In this document: positions 1-8,736 of the stretch, piece by piece
How positions within the stretch are numbered: the first letter of the stretch is position 1
Layout: every line of letters starts with the position of its first letter
Assembly: GCF_900231835.1 (NCBI RefSeq)
Contig: NZ_OCTN01000004.1
Coordinates: 124,001 to 188,000 of the forward strand
Direction: 5' to 3'
DNA: 64,000 bases
From: Pontivivens marinum
GTDB taxonomy: Bacteria; Pseudomonadota; Alphaproteobacteria; Rhodobacterales; Rhodobacteraceae
Notes under the pieces: generated by a model
What the model saw: the letters and a program-made list of their open reading frames with translations, nothing else
What the model was told of the DNA's origin: nothing
The model's database searches: none
Position numbers and translations under genes: made by a program

Positions 1-733
1 CCACACCCTGACCGACAAACCCCGCAACCATCGCATTTGCTGGTTCGTCGTGCAGGATCTCAGGCGGCGCAAATTGCCGGATGCGACCGTCTTGCATCAC
101 GGCGATGCGGTCGGCCAGCGCCATCGCCTCGGCCTGATCGTGGGTCACGTAAACCATAGTCGCGCCGGTTTGCCGGTGCAGATCGCGAAAGGCAGATTGC
201 ATCGTGGCGCGCAGGTGAACGTCCAGATTGGCGAGCGGCTCATCAAACAGAACGGCTTGCGGTTCCATCACCAGGCATCGGGCGAGGGCGACACGTTGCC
301 GCTGTCCCCCCGACAGTTCCGCGGGTTTCCGATTGGCCATTTGCGTCAGGCCAGTGACCTGTAGCGCGGCCTGCAAGCGGGCTTCGCGTTCCTGCTTGGC
401 GATGCGGCGCACCTCCAACGGATAGGCGATATTGCGCGCGACGCTCATATGCGGCCACAGGGCGTAGGACTGAAACACCATGCCCAGATTGCGATCCTCG
501 GGCGGGATGGCGATACCCACCGCCGGATCGGCCAGCGATTGCCCGCCCAGCGCGATACGACCGCTATCGGGTGTTTCAAACCCCGCGATCAGGCGTAGCA
601 GGGTCGTCTTGCCACAGCCGGACGGCCCCAGCAGCGCGATGAACTCACCCACCTTGGCCCGTAGAGAGATGTCATCAACCGCCGTGGTGGTGCCAAACCG
701 CTTGGTGATGTTTTCGAGGATCAGTTTTGCCAT
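1..733 (-). CDS. ABC transporter ATP-binding protein (FbpC/PotA-like), C-terminus cut by window edge
   Basis: This is the nucleotide-binding subunit that drives the importer encoded by the next two genes. Reading leftward from the ATG at 733 the protein begins MAKLILENITKRFG and shows a Walker A motif (GPSGCGKT, about residues 36-43), the signature LSGGQRQR, and a Walker B stretch ending in LFDEP, followed by the H-loop region (VTHDQ). About 244 codons lie inside the window; relatives of the FbpC/PotA type run to about 350, so the C-terminal regulatory domain lies beyond base 1. It overlaps the permease gene by 13 bases, which indicates translational coupling. Confidence 0.9.
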   Translation of the reverse strand, partial: MAKLILENITKRFGTTTAVDDISLRAKVGEFIALLGPSGCGKTTLLRLIAGFETPDSGRIALGGQSLADPAVGIAIPPEDRNLGMVFQSYALWPHMSVARNIAYPLEVRRIAKQEREARLQAALQVTGLTQMANRKPAELSGGQRQRVALARCLVMEPQAVLFDEPLANLDVHLRATMQSAFRDLHRQTGATMVYVTHDQAEAMALADRIAVMQDGRIRQFAPPEILHDEPANAMVAGFVGQGV

Positions 734-2427
734 GGAACGACACCGCTTGGTAACCGCCGCGCGGTCAGTTGCAACAGGCCCATCAGGGCGACGACGACCA
801 GCACGACCATCATGGCGACCGCCGCTGCCATCACGGTTTCACCACTATCGTCGAGGTTGAAGATCACCACCCCCAGTGTTTGCGTGCCCGATGACCACAG
901 CAGCGCCGACACCGTCAGTTCGTTAAACGCAGTCAGAAAAACAAGGATCGCACCGGCAGCAGCGGCGGGCGCGGCCATGGGCAGTAATATCTGGAACAGG
1001 CGGCGCATCGGCCCCGCGCCGACTGCCTGTGCGGCCTCCTCCATCGCGGGATCAATCTGCACGAAGCTGCTTTGAATCGGGCGCAACATCACGACCAGAA
1101 AGCGTGCCAAATAGGCGATGAAGATGATCCAGAACGTACCGTATAGGCTCCAATCCGTACTGGGGATGCGGATGAACAGCAGGATGCAGGCAATTGCCAG
1201 AACCACACCGGGCAGGGCATAGGGCAGATCGGCCAGTAAATCGGCAAGTCGCGTCAGGCGGGTCGGGCGCCGCACGCTCAGCCATGCCAGTGGAATGCAC
1301 AGCATCATCAGGACCAGCGCCGCCGATCCGGCCAATAGGAACGAGTTGCGAAAGGCGCGGATCGTAACGGGCTGACGGAACAGCGCCTCGTACCATGCCT
1401 GCCACGTCATGTTGTCCAAAGTCAGCGGCAGGCCATAGGCGGGGATCAGCGAGGTCGCGGTTAACGCAATCAACGGCAGCACGAGGATCACGGTGATCAC
1501 GGCCCATAATGTCAGCTCAACCACAGGCCGCGCACGCCCTAAATCCAGCGATAGGGCGCGGGTGCCTTGACCGCTCAGCCCAGTGGAAAGACGCGCCAGC
1601 ACGATGCGGTATCCCACGATGCCCAGCAGTGCGACCAGACCGATGAGCAGGGCCAGCACGGATACTTCGGACAGAACCGTCGGCCCAAAACCGGCAAGGC
1701 GTTGATAGATCAGCGTCGGCAATGTCGAATAGCCCGCCGGAATGCCCAGCATGGCCGGAATGCCGAAATTACCCAGCGCAGTGACAAAGGCCAGCGCCGT
1801 TCCCGCCACAAGGCCCGGAATGCATAGGGGCAACACGATTTGCAGCCACATCCGCCCGCCACGCGCACCGGCACCGCGGGCTGCCTCAACCAGATCAGAG
1901 GGGATCGCCCTCAGGTTCGCCCGCAGGGTCAGAAACACAATCGAGGTATGCTGAATCCCCAGCAGCAGCGCGATACCCCATGCGGAATAGAGCGGCTGCG
2001 GCGAACCCAGCGTGGGCGCCAACCCGATGGTTTTCAGCAGAACGGAGGAGGGGCCGGTGACTTGCGTCCATGCCAGCGCCGTAATTTGCGGCGGGATCAT
2101 CATCGGGATCATCAGGCAGAACACCAGTGCCGCCTTGGCGCGGATATTGGTGATCGCGACCAAAAAGGCAAAGGTCCCACCAAGAATGACGGAAATCACG
2201 GTCCCGAAGCCTGCCGTGAACAGGCTGTGCCGCAGGGCGCGCCATGTGCTGTCGCGACCTAAAACCTCACGCAGATGCGACAGGCCGATGCTGTCGCCCA
2301 CACTGATGCTCTCAAATAACAGCCGTCCGATGGGCAGTAGGCTGAGCGCGAGAACGGGAACCAAAACCAGCGGCAACAGCCGATCCTGTAGAGACCGGCT
2401 GTTGCGATTATGTGCGGGCGCGATCAC
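721..2427 (-). CDS. ABC transporter permease, two fused transmembrane domains (FbpB-like)
   Basis: A 568-residue inner-membrane permease with two homologous halves of about six transmembrane helices each, the layout of the FbpB/ThiP iron, thiamine and phosphonate-type permeases. Each half carries an EAA loop that contacts the ATPase: EAARGAGARGG in the first half and EEAAQAVGAGP in the second. The start codon overlaps the stop of the binding-protein gene by four bases (2424-2427), and its own 3' end overlaps the ATPase gene, so the three genes form one transcription unit. The family fixes the role as an importer channel but not the substrate. Confidence 0.9.
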   Translation of the reverse strand: MIAPAHNRNSRSLQDRLLPLVLVPVLALSLLPIGRLLFESISVGDSIGLSHLREVLGRDSTWRALRHSLFTAGFGTVISVILGGTFAFLVAITNIRAKAALVFCLMIPMMIPPQITALAWTQVTGPSSVLLKTIGLAPTLGSPQPLYSAWGIALLLGIQHTSIVFLTLRANLRAIPSDLVEAARGAGARGGRMWLQIVLPLCIPGLVAGTALAFVTALGNFGIPAMLGIPAGYSTLPTLIYQRLAGFGPTVLSEVSVLALLIGLVALLGIVGYRIVLARLSTGLSGQGTRALSLDLGRARPVVELTLWAVITVILVLPLIALTATSLIPAYGLPLTLDNMTWQAWYEALFRQPVTIRAFRNSFLLAGSAALVLMMLCIPLAWLSVRRPTRLTRLADLLADLPYALPGVVLAIACILLFIRIPSTDWSLYGTFWIIFIAYLARFLVVMLRPIQSSFVQIDPAMEEAAQAVGAGPMRRLFQILLPMAAPAAAAGAILVFLTAFNELTVSALLWSSGTQTLGVVIFNLDDSGETVMAAAVAMMVVLVVVALMGLLQLTARRLPSGVVPWQN

Positions 2428-3401
2428 TCGACGCCAAAGGTTTCAGCGAAGCGGGCCTTGTTCGCATCCGCATCTGCCAGCGCCTGTGCTGGATCGAAAT
2501 CCATCAGCACAATCTCATCCCGTGCGGGGAAACCAGCGGGCATCGGCATGCCGTCACGGGCAGGGATGTAGCCCTGATCCAAAACCAGTTGCTGACCTGC
2601 CTCGCTGAGCACGAAATCAACGAAAGCCTGCGCTTGTTCGGTGTTCTCGGCGCCGTTCAGGATCGCAACAGGCTCCGTCACATAGGAAACGCCCTCGGTC
2701 GGGAAGACGAAGGAAACCGGCGATCCATCAGCCGCGCCACGGATAGCGAGGAAATCAACGACCATGCCGTATGGCTTTTCGCCCGAAGCAACCGCACGGA
2801 AGGTGCCGCCATTGCCACCCTCGGCGCGTGCGTCGTTCGTGGCGAGCTGCTGATAGTAATCCCAGCCCAGACCATCGGTGCCGGTCAGCGTGGCAAGGTG
2901 GATCAGCGCAGCACCGGAATAGAGCGGCGAGGGCATAGCAACCATGCCGTCCATCCCGTCACCCACCAGATCGGTCCACGATGTCGGCGCCAGTTCCGCA
3001 CCGGTATTATAGACGATGCCGGTGGTGATCAGCTTGGTCGAGTAATAATACCCCTCGGGGCTGTGCAACGCGGGATCATATGCGCCTGCCTCGGGCGAGT
3101 TATAGGCCATCAACAGGCCCTCTTGCGCCATGCCCTCCAGCGTCACGGTGTCAGCGATCAGCAGAACGTCGGGCTGTGCTGCACCTGCCTCGATCTCCGC
3201 ACGCAGGCGGGTCATCAGCTGGGTGGTGCCGTCGCGCACCCACTCAACCTCAACACCCGGATTGGCGGCCATAAAGGCATCAACCGTCATCTGGGCATCG
3301 GCATTGGGCTGCGATGTGTACAGGGTCAGCGTTTCCGCCTGTGCGGCGATAGGAGCGGCAAATGCGAGGGCGAGCGTGAGGGCAGATGTGGTACGAAGCA
3401 T
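2424..3401 (-). CDS. Periplasmic substrate-binding protein of an ABC importer (family 1, FbpA-like fold)
   Basis: A 325-residue protein with a Sec signal peptide that probably ends at the AQA within residues 18-23. The mature chain begins ETLTLYTSQPNADAQ, typical of ferric-iron, 2-aminoethylphosphonate and related binding proteins. The middle part (GWDYYQQLATND, then GEKPYGMVVDF) aligns by eye with the region where FbpA proteins carry two adjacent tyrosines for iron; here that position reads VVDF. Iron binding in the FbpA manner is therefore doubtful, and an organophosphonate, sulfonate or polyamine ligand is equally possible. It is the first gene of the operon, expected for the most abundant subunit. 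Confidence 0.85.
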   Translation of the reverse strand: MLRTTSALTLALAFAAPIAAQAETLTLYTSQPNADAQMTVDAFMAANPGVEVEWVRDGTTQLMTRLRAEIEAGAAQPDVLLIADTVTLEGMAQEGLLMAYNSPEAGAYDPALHSPEGYYYSTKLITTGIVYNTGAELAPTSWTDLVGDGMDGMVAMPSPLYSGAALIHLATLTGTDGLGWDYYQQLATNDARAEGGNGGTFRAVASGEKPYGMVVDFLAIRGAADGSPVSFVFPTEGVSYVTEPVAILNGAENTEQAQAFVDFVLSEAGQQLVLDQGYIPARDGMPMPAGFPARDEIVLMDFDPAQALADADANKARFAETFGVE

Positions 3402-3582
3402 AGCGTAATCATCCTTGGCTGGTTTGAGTCGGTTGATCGTGGCGGCCCGCTTACAATCCGCTCGACTACAACTTGATGACGGTTGGGGTTTGCGGCTTGC
3501 TTCGGGCGAGGTGGGGATTCACGATTCCTGTGCTGTCGCGGATGAATTGCGCAGCGAAATCAACGTCAGAAGGCGACAGGAC

Positions 3583-4017
3583 ATGGAACAGCGCATATCC
3601 CTTATTACTCTGGCAGTTGATGACCTGAAAAAATCTCGTGATTTTTATCAACGGCTTGGCTGGAAACCGGTGGAAAGCCCGCCAGGGATCGTTGCTTTTG
3701 ACCTGATCGGGCAAACGCTGGGCCTGTTTGCGCGATCCGAAATGTTGGGCGAGGTCGGCTTGCCCGTTGCGCCCATGAATGACGGTTTTTCTGGTGTGAT
3801 CCTCAGCCATAATGTGCGGGACAAGGCGGAAATCGCACCACTGTTGGATCGTGCGCGGGCAGCTGGGGCGCGGATCGTTAAACCCCCGCAGGACACGCCA
3901 TGGGGCGGGCATCACGGCCATTTCGCCGATCCTGACGGGCATATATGGGAGGTGGCCTTTAACCCGTTCTCAACACTTGGCGCAGATGGTGCGTTTCAGT
4001 GGAACGGGATCAGCTAG
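3583..4017 (+). CDS. VOC superfamily protein (glyoxalase/bleomycin-resistance-like)
   Basis: A 144-residue vicinal-oxygen-chelate protein. It begins MEQRISLITLAVDDLKKS, has the LAVDDLKKSRDFYQRLGW motif of the first beta-alpha-beta unit, and ends with the typical DPDGHIWEVAFNP strand. The start at 3583 is preferred over upstream in-frame codons because the family begins here and a purine-rich stretch (AGGCGACAGG) lies just before it. VOC proteins are metal-dependent lyases, dioxygenases or resistance proteins, and the substrate cannot be read from sequence. It is divergent from the ABC importer and 70 bases ahead of an SDR gene on the same strand. Confidence 0.8.
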   Translation: MEQRISLITLAVDDLKKSRDFYQRLGWKPVESPPGIVAFDLIGQTLGLFARSEMLGEVGLPVAPMNDGFSGVILSHNVRDKAEIAPLLDRARAAGARIVKPPQDTPWGGHHGHFADPDGHIWEVAFNPFSTLGADGAFQWNGIS

Positions 4018-4087
4018 GGCGGGTTGCACCTGCGGTGCGGCCCACGCAATATCCGCGAATTGATTTTGCATACCAAAGGCCAGAACT

Positions 4088-4852
4088 ATGACATTGCCCA
4101 TCACCCCGTCCTTCCGCCTTGATGGCCGTCACGCCTTGGTCGCGGGGGGATCGTCGGGCATCGGGCTGGCCTGTGCCGTTGCATTGGCGGAGGCAGGCGC
4201 GCAGGTCACGATCGCCGCACGGAGGGCAGCGCCATTGCAGCAGGCCGTTGACCAGATGCGCGAACGGGGGCTGGACGCCCACGGTGCCGTGCTGGACGTA
4301 ACCGATATTGCTGCGGTACGTGGGCTGTGCACCCGCGAGCAACCCTTTGACATCCTGCTGAATTCCGCCGGTCTGGCCCGCCACAGCCCCGCCGCCGATA
4401 CGACGGAGGAGGATTTTGACGCCGTTTCTGAATTGAACATCAAGGCAGCATATTTCTTGGCGCAATCCGTGGCGAACCCGTTAATCGCTGCCGGAAAACC
4501 CGGTGTGATCCTGCAAATCTCCAGCCAGATGGCCCATGTTGGCGGGGTGGAGCGTGCGGTCTATTCCGCGACAAAGCACGCGGTTGAGGGGATGACGAAA
4601 GGGATGGCGATTGAGTGGGGCAAACACTCCATCCGCGTGAACACGATTTGCCCGACCTTTATCCGCACCCCGCTGAGTGAACCCAGCTTTAACGATCCGG
4701 TGCGTCGCGCATGGATTGAGAGTATGATCAAGCTACCTCGCACCGGTGTGGTCGAGGATATTATGGGCGCTACGACCTTCCTGGCCTCGGACGCGGCGGC
4801 GATGATTACCGGAACCAGCCTGCTGATTGATGGCGGCTGGACGGCGGATTGA
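4088..4852 (+). CDS. SDR-family NAD(P)-dependent oxidoreductase
   Basis: A 254-residue classical short-chain dehydrogenase. The cofactor motif GGSSGIG lies near residue 20, NSAG follows in the middle of the fold, a serine (ISSQ) precedes the catalytic pair YSATK, and the C-terminus has the common IDGGWTAD ending. The basic residues after the second strand (AARRAAP) suggest NADP(H), but this is inference. Sugar-acid and 3-oxoacyl reductases share the layout, so the substrate is unknown. It precedes the nitrile hydratase genes by 84 bases and could share their transcript. Confidence 0.85.
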   Translation: MTLPITPSFRLDGRHALVAGGSSGIGLACAVALAEAGAQVTIAARRAAPLQQAVDQMRERGLDAHGAVLDVTDIAAVRGLCTREQPFDILLNSAGLARHSPAADTTEEDFDAVSELNIKAAYFLAQSVANPLIAAGKPGVILQISSQMAHVGGVERAVYSATKHAVEGMTKGMAIEWGKHSIRVNTICPTFIRTPLSEPSFNDPVRRAWIESMIKLPRTGVVEDIMGATTFLASDAAAMITGTSLLIDGGWTAD

Positions 4853-4936
4853 TCGGCCGACGTCCTCGCCACCCGCTGTGGACAAGCGGCGCGCACAGGC
4901 GGCATGTTCGCATAACAGTTGAGAATGGAGACACCG

Positions 4937-5536
4937 ATGCCCCATGACCATCACGATAATGATCTGGATGAGATGACTGCCCTGACACGTGCGCTGGAAA
5001 CCGTGCTGGTGGAAAAGGGCTTGGTTGATCCTGCTGCGATTGACGCGATTATCGAGACCTATTCCAACGATGTCGGCCCCCGAAATGGTGCCGCCGTCGT
5101 TGCGCGCGCATGGACCGAGCCGGATTTCGCTGCGTGGCTGGAGCAGGATGCAACGGCGGCGATATCCTCGATGGGGTTCACCGGTCGGCAGGGTGAACAT
5201 ATGCGGGCGCTGTTCAACGCGGATGGGGTGCATAACCTCGTCGTGTGTACGCTGTGCTCCTGCTACCCATGGACCGTGCTGGGCCTGCCGCCGGTCTGGT
5301 ACAAATCGCCACCCTATCGGTCACGGTCGGTGCGTGATCCACGTGGCGTGCTTGAGGAGTTCGGCACAAAACTGCCCGAGGATACAGATATCCGCGTCTG
5401 GGATTCCACGGCTGAAATGCGCTATCTGGTGATCCCGCAGCGTCCCGACGGTACTGAGGGGTGGAGCGCGGAGCAGCTTGCCGCCCTCGTCAATCGTGAC
5501 AGCATGATCGGAACAGCCTTGGCGGATGCACCATGA
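4937..5536 (+). CDS. nthA: Nitrile hydratase alpha subunit, cobalt type
   Basis: The metal-carrying subunit of nitrile hydratase, which hydrates nitriles to amides in the cytoplasm. The claw motif [10 protein letters not shown] is present, with cysteines at residues 104, 107 and 109 and serine 108; threonine in the third position is the hallmark of the cobalt-dependent type (iron enzymes have serine). The two outer cysteines are oxidised after translation in characterised enzymes. The start at 4937 is chosen because GGAG lies seven bases upstream and the chain then has 199 residues, the normal length; an upstream TTG at 4919 is in frame. The stop overlaps the beta-subunit start by four bases. 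Confidence 0.93.
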   Translation: MPHDHHDNDLDEMTALTRALETVLVEKGLVDPAAIDAIIETYSNDVGPRNGAAVVARAWTEPDFAAWLEQDATAAISSMGFTGRQGEHMRALFNADGVHNLVVCTLCSCYPWTVLGLPPVWYKSPPYRSRSVRDPRGVLEEFGTKLPEDTDIRVWDSTAEMRYLVIPQRPDGTEGWSAEQLAALVNRDSMIGTALADAP

Positions 5537-6186
5537 ACGGGCCGCATGATCTGGGCGGGCGCATGGGCTTTGGCCCAGTCGCGCCTGAGGAAAACGAGCC
5601 GCTCTTTCACGCCGAATGGGAAAAACGGGCGCTGGGAATTGTGCTGTGCTGCGGCGCACTGGGCTATTGGACCATTGATGAAAGCCGCCATGCGCGTGAA
5701 ACCATCCCGCACACGGATTACCTGCGGTTTTCCTATTATCGCATCTGGCTGACCGCATTGATTGAGCTGCTACAGCGCCATGGTGAGTTGAGCGCGCAGG
5801 AGCTTGCCTCCGGCCACGCGCAGACCGCCGGAAATCGTGCATCGCGTCGCCTGTCGGTCGATGGCGTTGCAGGCGTTTTGGCCAAGGGCGGCCCGACATC
5901 GCGTCCGCTGGAAAATGCCCCGCTATATCCTGTGGGAACACGGGTGCGGGTGCTGAACCTGCAACCAACGGGCCATATCCGCCTTCCGGGCTACCTGCGC
6001 GGGCATATCGGTGTGGTTGAGGCGCATTGCGGCGGCCATGTTTTCCCCGACACCAATGCCGTGCATCAGGGTGAGCAGCCACAGCACCTCTATACCATCG
6101 CGTTCGATGGCGCGGATCTGTGGGGACAGGGTGAGCGCCTCAGCGTGCGTGCCGATTTGTGGGAGAGCTATGTTGAACCTGTCTGA
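5533..6186 (+). CDS. nthB: Nitrile hydratase beta subunit
   Basis: A 217-residue partner of the alpha subunit; the active enzyme is an alpha-beta heterodimer or a higher assembly. It begins [16 protein letters not shown], the conserved opening of the family, continues through a helical region ([24 protein letters not shown]) and ends with an SH3-like barrel containing the run-up [16 protein letters not shown]. The length is normal. The gene is translationally coupled at both ends: it overlaps the alpha stop by four bases and the activator gene by 17 bases. Confidence 0.93.
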   Translation: MNGPHDLGGRMGFGPVAPEENEPLFHAEWEKRALGIVLCCGALGYWTIDESRHARETIPHTDYLRFSYYRIWLTALIELLQRHGELSAQELASGHAQTAGNRASRRLSVDGVAGVLAKGGPTSRPLENAPLYPVGTRVRVLNLQPTGHIRLPGYLRGHIGVVEAHCGGHVFPDTNAVHQGEQPQHLYTIAFDGADLWGQGERLSVRADLWESYVEPV

Positions 6187-6496
6187 GTTTCCCGACGCCC
6201 CTCCCTTTGAGGAACCATGGCAGGCGCAGCTATTCGCGCTGACTGTCGCGTTGAACGAGGCTGGACATTTGCCATGGCCCGAATGGGCGCAGGCCTTTGG
6301 CCGCCGTCGGGCGCAGGGGGTTGATGATGCATCCGATTACTGGCCGCATTGGGCCGAAACATTGTCGGATGAGGTAACGCGCCGTGGCATCGCAGGGGCC
6401 GAGGATATCGCTGCCCTTGCCATGGCGTGGACCCGCGCCGCGCATGCAACCCCGCATGGTTTTGCTGTGACGCTGGAAAATGATCCGATGCGTTAA
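6170..6496 (+). CDS. Nitrile hydratase activator / accessory protein (P14K type)
   Basis: A 108-residue protein resembling the N-terminal part of nitrile hydratase beta, as in cobalt-insertion activators that exchange the alpha subunit. Conserved features are FPDAPPFEEPWQAQLFAL and HLPWPEWAQ. The start is the ATG at 6170 inside the end of the beta gene, with GGGAG just upstream; longer in-frame versions from 6011 would run through most of the beta C-terminus and are not credible. Alpha-beta-activator order is the usual arrangement of cobalt-type enzymes. No amidase follows; the next gene runs the other way. Confidence 0.88.
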   Translation: MLNLSEFPDAPPFEEPWQAQLFALTVALNEAGHLPWPEWAQAFGRRRAQGVDDASDYWPHWAETLSDEVTRRGIAGAEDIAALAMAWTRAAHATPHGFAVTLENDPMR

Positions 6497-6502
6497 GCTA
6501 AC

Positions 6503-6534
6503 GTGGCGATCACCCCCGCAGGGCTGATCGCCAA
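6503..6534. terminator. Bidirectional hairpin between convergent genes
   Basis: A perfect 8-base-pair stem, GGCGATCA (6505-6512) with TGATCGCC (6525-6532), and a 12-base loop lie in the 45-base gap between the stop codons of the nitrile hydratase activator and the dipeptidase. There is no long T run on either side, so function is inferred from position and stem. Confidence 0.5.
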
Positions 6535-6541
6535 TCTTCGT

Positions 6542-7921
6542 TTATTTCCCGAGCGCCGCCATTACGCGCACCCAGGAGCGGACACCACCGGTGAAGCTTT
6601 TGACGTTATACTTTTCGTTCGGGGAATGGATTGCATCATCATCGCGAGCAAAGCCGATCAGCATTGAGTCCAGCCCAAGCACTTCCTTGAAATGCCCCGC
6701 AATAGGGATCGAGCCACCGCCGCCAGTGTAAACCGCCTCGTTTGGCCATTCGGTGGCCAGAGCCTTGCGCGCCTTTTCAAAGGCAGGATCGGATGTCGCC
6801 ATCACCGTTGCCTTGTCCGCGCCGTGTCCGATGAACTCAACCTCGCAATCATCGGGCAGCATGTGGCGCACCCGCGCACGGATCGCATCGCGGATGGCGT
6901 GGGGGTCCTGATCCCATACCAATCGGCAGGAAATTTTCGCCCGCGCCTCGGCTGGCAAAACGGTTTTGAAGCCGTCACCGGTATAGCCGCCTGTGATGCC
7001 GTTGAATTCGCAGGTCGGGCGGGCCCAGATCTGATGCAGGGCAGGGATGCCTTGCTCACCTGCGGGGGTGCTCAGGCCGACCTTGCCCAGAAAATCCTTG
7101 GGATCGAATCCGAGGCTCTCCCACTGCTGGGCCAAATTGCCGGGAACATCGTGCACGCCATTATAGAAACCGTCCAACGTGACTCGGCCCTGTTCATCAT
7201 GCAGCGAGGCGAGGATATGGCTGAGAATACGGATCGGGTTCGCCGCAGGGCCGCCATAGCCGCCCGAATGCAGATCGCGATTGGCGGCGCGGATCACGAT
7301 TTCCTCGGCCACCATGCCGCGCAACATTGTGCAGATGGACGGAGTGTTGCCATCCCACATACCAGTGTCGCAAATGAGTGCGATCTCGGTTTTCAGCTCC
7401 TCGGCGTTTTCCTGTAGGAACGGCACCAGCGAGGGTGAGTGGCTTTCCTCCTCGCCCTCAAACAGAATTGTGATACGCACGGGCAGGTCGCCGGTTGTTT
7501 CAACCCATGCACGGCAGGCCTCAACAAAGGTCATCAACTGCCCCTTATCGTCCGACGCACCGCGCGCACGAATCATGGGGCCGTCGGGACCTTCCTCAAT
7601 TTGCGGGTCAAACGGATCGGACTTCCACAACTCTAGCGGGTCGGCGGGCTGTACATCATAGTGGCCGTAGAACAACACATGCGGCGCATCTTTCGGCCCG
7701 CCATGGGCCACAACCATCGGTTTTCCCGGCGTATCCCGACGCGTGGCATCGAATCCCAGGCCGTTCAATTCGGCGACCAGCCAGTCCGCCGTTGCCACAC
7801 AATCGTCATGATATGTGGGATCGGTTGAGATAGAAGGCATGCGGAGCAACGCAAATAGACGCTGCAATGCTGTGTCTGTATTGGCGTCGGCTGCACTTAG
7901 TACGGATTCAAGATTACTCAT
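6542..7921 (-). CDS. M20-family dipeptidase (metallopeptidase)
   Basis: A 459-residue cytoplasmic zinc-dependent peptidase. Metal and catalytic signatures appear in order: YGHYDVQPADP, ASDDKGQ, EGEEE, CDTGMW, a dimerisation-domain stretch LHSGGYGG, and IHSPNEKY near the end. This matches the M20 dipeptidases that cleave small peptides such as Xaa-dipeptides or carnosine-like substrates. The start MSNLESVLS at 7921 is preferred; the frame is open for 48 further codons upstream, but these look non-coding and cysteine-rich. It converges on the nitrile hydratase operon and is divergent from the lipoprotein pair. Confidence 0.9.
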   Translation of the reverse strand: MSNLESVLSAADANTDTALQRLFALLRMPSISTDPTYHDDCVATADWLVAELNGLGFDATRRDTPGKPMVVAHGGPKDAPHVLFYGHYDVQPADPLELWKSDPFDPQIEEGPDGPMIRARGASDDKGQLMTFVEACRAWVETTGDLPVRITILFEGEEESHSPSLVPFLQENAEELKTEIALICDTGMWDGNTPSICTMLRGMVAEEIVIRAANRDLHSGGYGGPAANPIRILSHILASLHDEQGRVTLDGFYNGVHDVPGNLAQQWESLGFDPKDFLGKVGLSTPAGEQGIPALHQIWARPTCEFNGITGGYTGDGFKTVLPAEARAKISCRLVWDQDPHAIRDAIRARVRHMLPDDCEVEFIGHGADKATVMATSDPAFEKARKALATEWPNEAVYTGGGGSIPIAGHFKEVLGLDSMLIGFARDDDAIHSPNEKYNVKSFTGGVRSWVRVMAALGK

Positions 7922-8067
7922 CTGGGTTTGCTCATACACAGTTACGTTACGGTCAAAATTTGTACACTTTTCCATGCCAGAATATGTGGTATTGCGAGGT
8001 GTCTGGCACAGCCAAGGTTCGTATGATGTAATGACACGAACCAACGAAAACTGAAATGGGGGCAAAT

Positions 8068-8334
8068 ATGCCTATTTTGAATAGCTCCGGCATAAAGGGG
8101 CTGGGACTATGCATGGTCGCAGCAGTGCTGAGCGGATGTAACCAGGGCGATTTCTCGTCTGCATCCAGCCGCACTGACGGTGAGGCTTTTGTCGTGGTGC
8201 GTTCCGCGACCTGGGTTGATCCTGACGGATGTGAGCACTGGGTCTTCGATACCGGCGCTGAGGGGTATATGACACCCAAGCTACAGCCAAATGGTCGCCC
8301 GATTTGCGGCCGGACCACTGGCGCGCGTCAGTAG
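8068..8334 (+). CDS. Small lipoprotein with WVDPxGC motif (first of a pair)
   Basis: An 88-residue predicted lipoprotein of unknown function. The signal peptide ends in the lipobox LSGC, with the lipidated cysteine at residue 24, so the protein should be membrane-anchored in the periplasm. The mature part contains WVDPDGCEHW, EGYMTPKL and GRPIC. GGGGG five bases upstream supports the ATG at 8068; another ATG at 8056 is in frame without such a site. The next gene encodes a protein with the same 35-residue motif region, so the two are paralogs. Confidence 0.75.
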   Translation: MPILNSSGIKGLGLCMVAAVLSGCNQGDFSSASSRTDGEAFVVVRSATWVDPDGCEHWVFDTGAEGYMTPKLQPNGRPICGRTTGARQ

Positions 8335-8347
8335 GGGGATTGAGATT

Positions 8348-8686
8348 ATGACTGGACTTACAAAGGGCCTGTTGTTGGCCGCGTTTTTGCCGCTTGCTGC
8401 ATGTCAATCCGGTGGCGGTGTTGGTGTTGGTGGGGCAACAGCAACTCGTTTTGATGACAATGATCCTGACGTGGATCGCGGCATTGATGCACACCGTCTA
8501 TCCGATATGCGGGCGTCGATCTGGGTCGATCCGCTGGGATGTCAGCACTGGTTGATTGATGACGGAATTGAAGGTTATCTATCCAACCGTCTGAATGCAG
8601 ATGGTACGCCACGTTGTGATGGTCCTAGCATCACCGTTGGTCAGGAAATCGGTTCGACACAGCGTCTGATCCGCAACCCTAACTAA
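8348..8686 (+). CDS. Small lipoprotein with WVDPxGC motif (second of a pair)
   Basis: A 112-residue predicted lipoprotein. A signal peptide ends in LAAC (cysteine 19), followed by a glycine-rich linker (GGGVGVGG) and then the same motif as the preceding gene: WVDPLGCQHW, EGYLSNRL and GTPRC. By eye 17 of 35 aligned positions are identical between the two, including both cysteines. A GGGGGA site eight bases before the ATG supports this start. The pair is separated by 13 bases and probably co-transcribed. The conserved cysteines could form an intramolecular disulfide; no function can be assigned. Confidence 0.78.
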   Translation: MTGLTKGLLLAAFLPLAACQSGGGVGVGGATATRFDDNDPDVDRGIDAHRLSDMRASIWVDPLGCQHWLIDDGIEGYLSNRLNADGTPRCDGPSITVGQEIGSTQRLIRNPN

Positions 8687-8697
8687 GCTATGCAAAT

Positions 8698-8718
8698 GGC
8701 CGGGGCAGTGCTCCGGCC
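8698..8718 (+). terminator. Hairpin terminator after the lipoprotein pair
   Basis: GGCCGG (8698-8703) pairs with CCGGCC (8713-8718) across a nine-base loop that can partly pair as well. It sits 12 bases after the second lipoprotein stop and ahead of the stop of the convergent gene. Only two T residues follow, so this is a modest intrinsic terminator candidate. Confidence 0.5.
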
Positions 8719-8736
8719 TTCCGCATCTTGCGCTGA

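Noticed and set aside
2412-3476. Open frame of 354 codons on the plus strand
   Set aside because: It is antisense to the binding-protein gene, whose signal peptide and family motifs are convincing.
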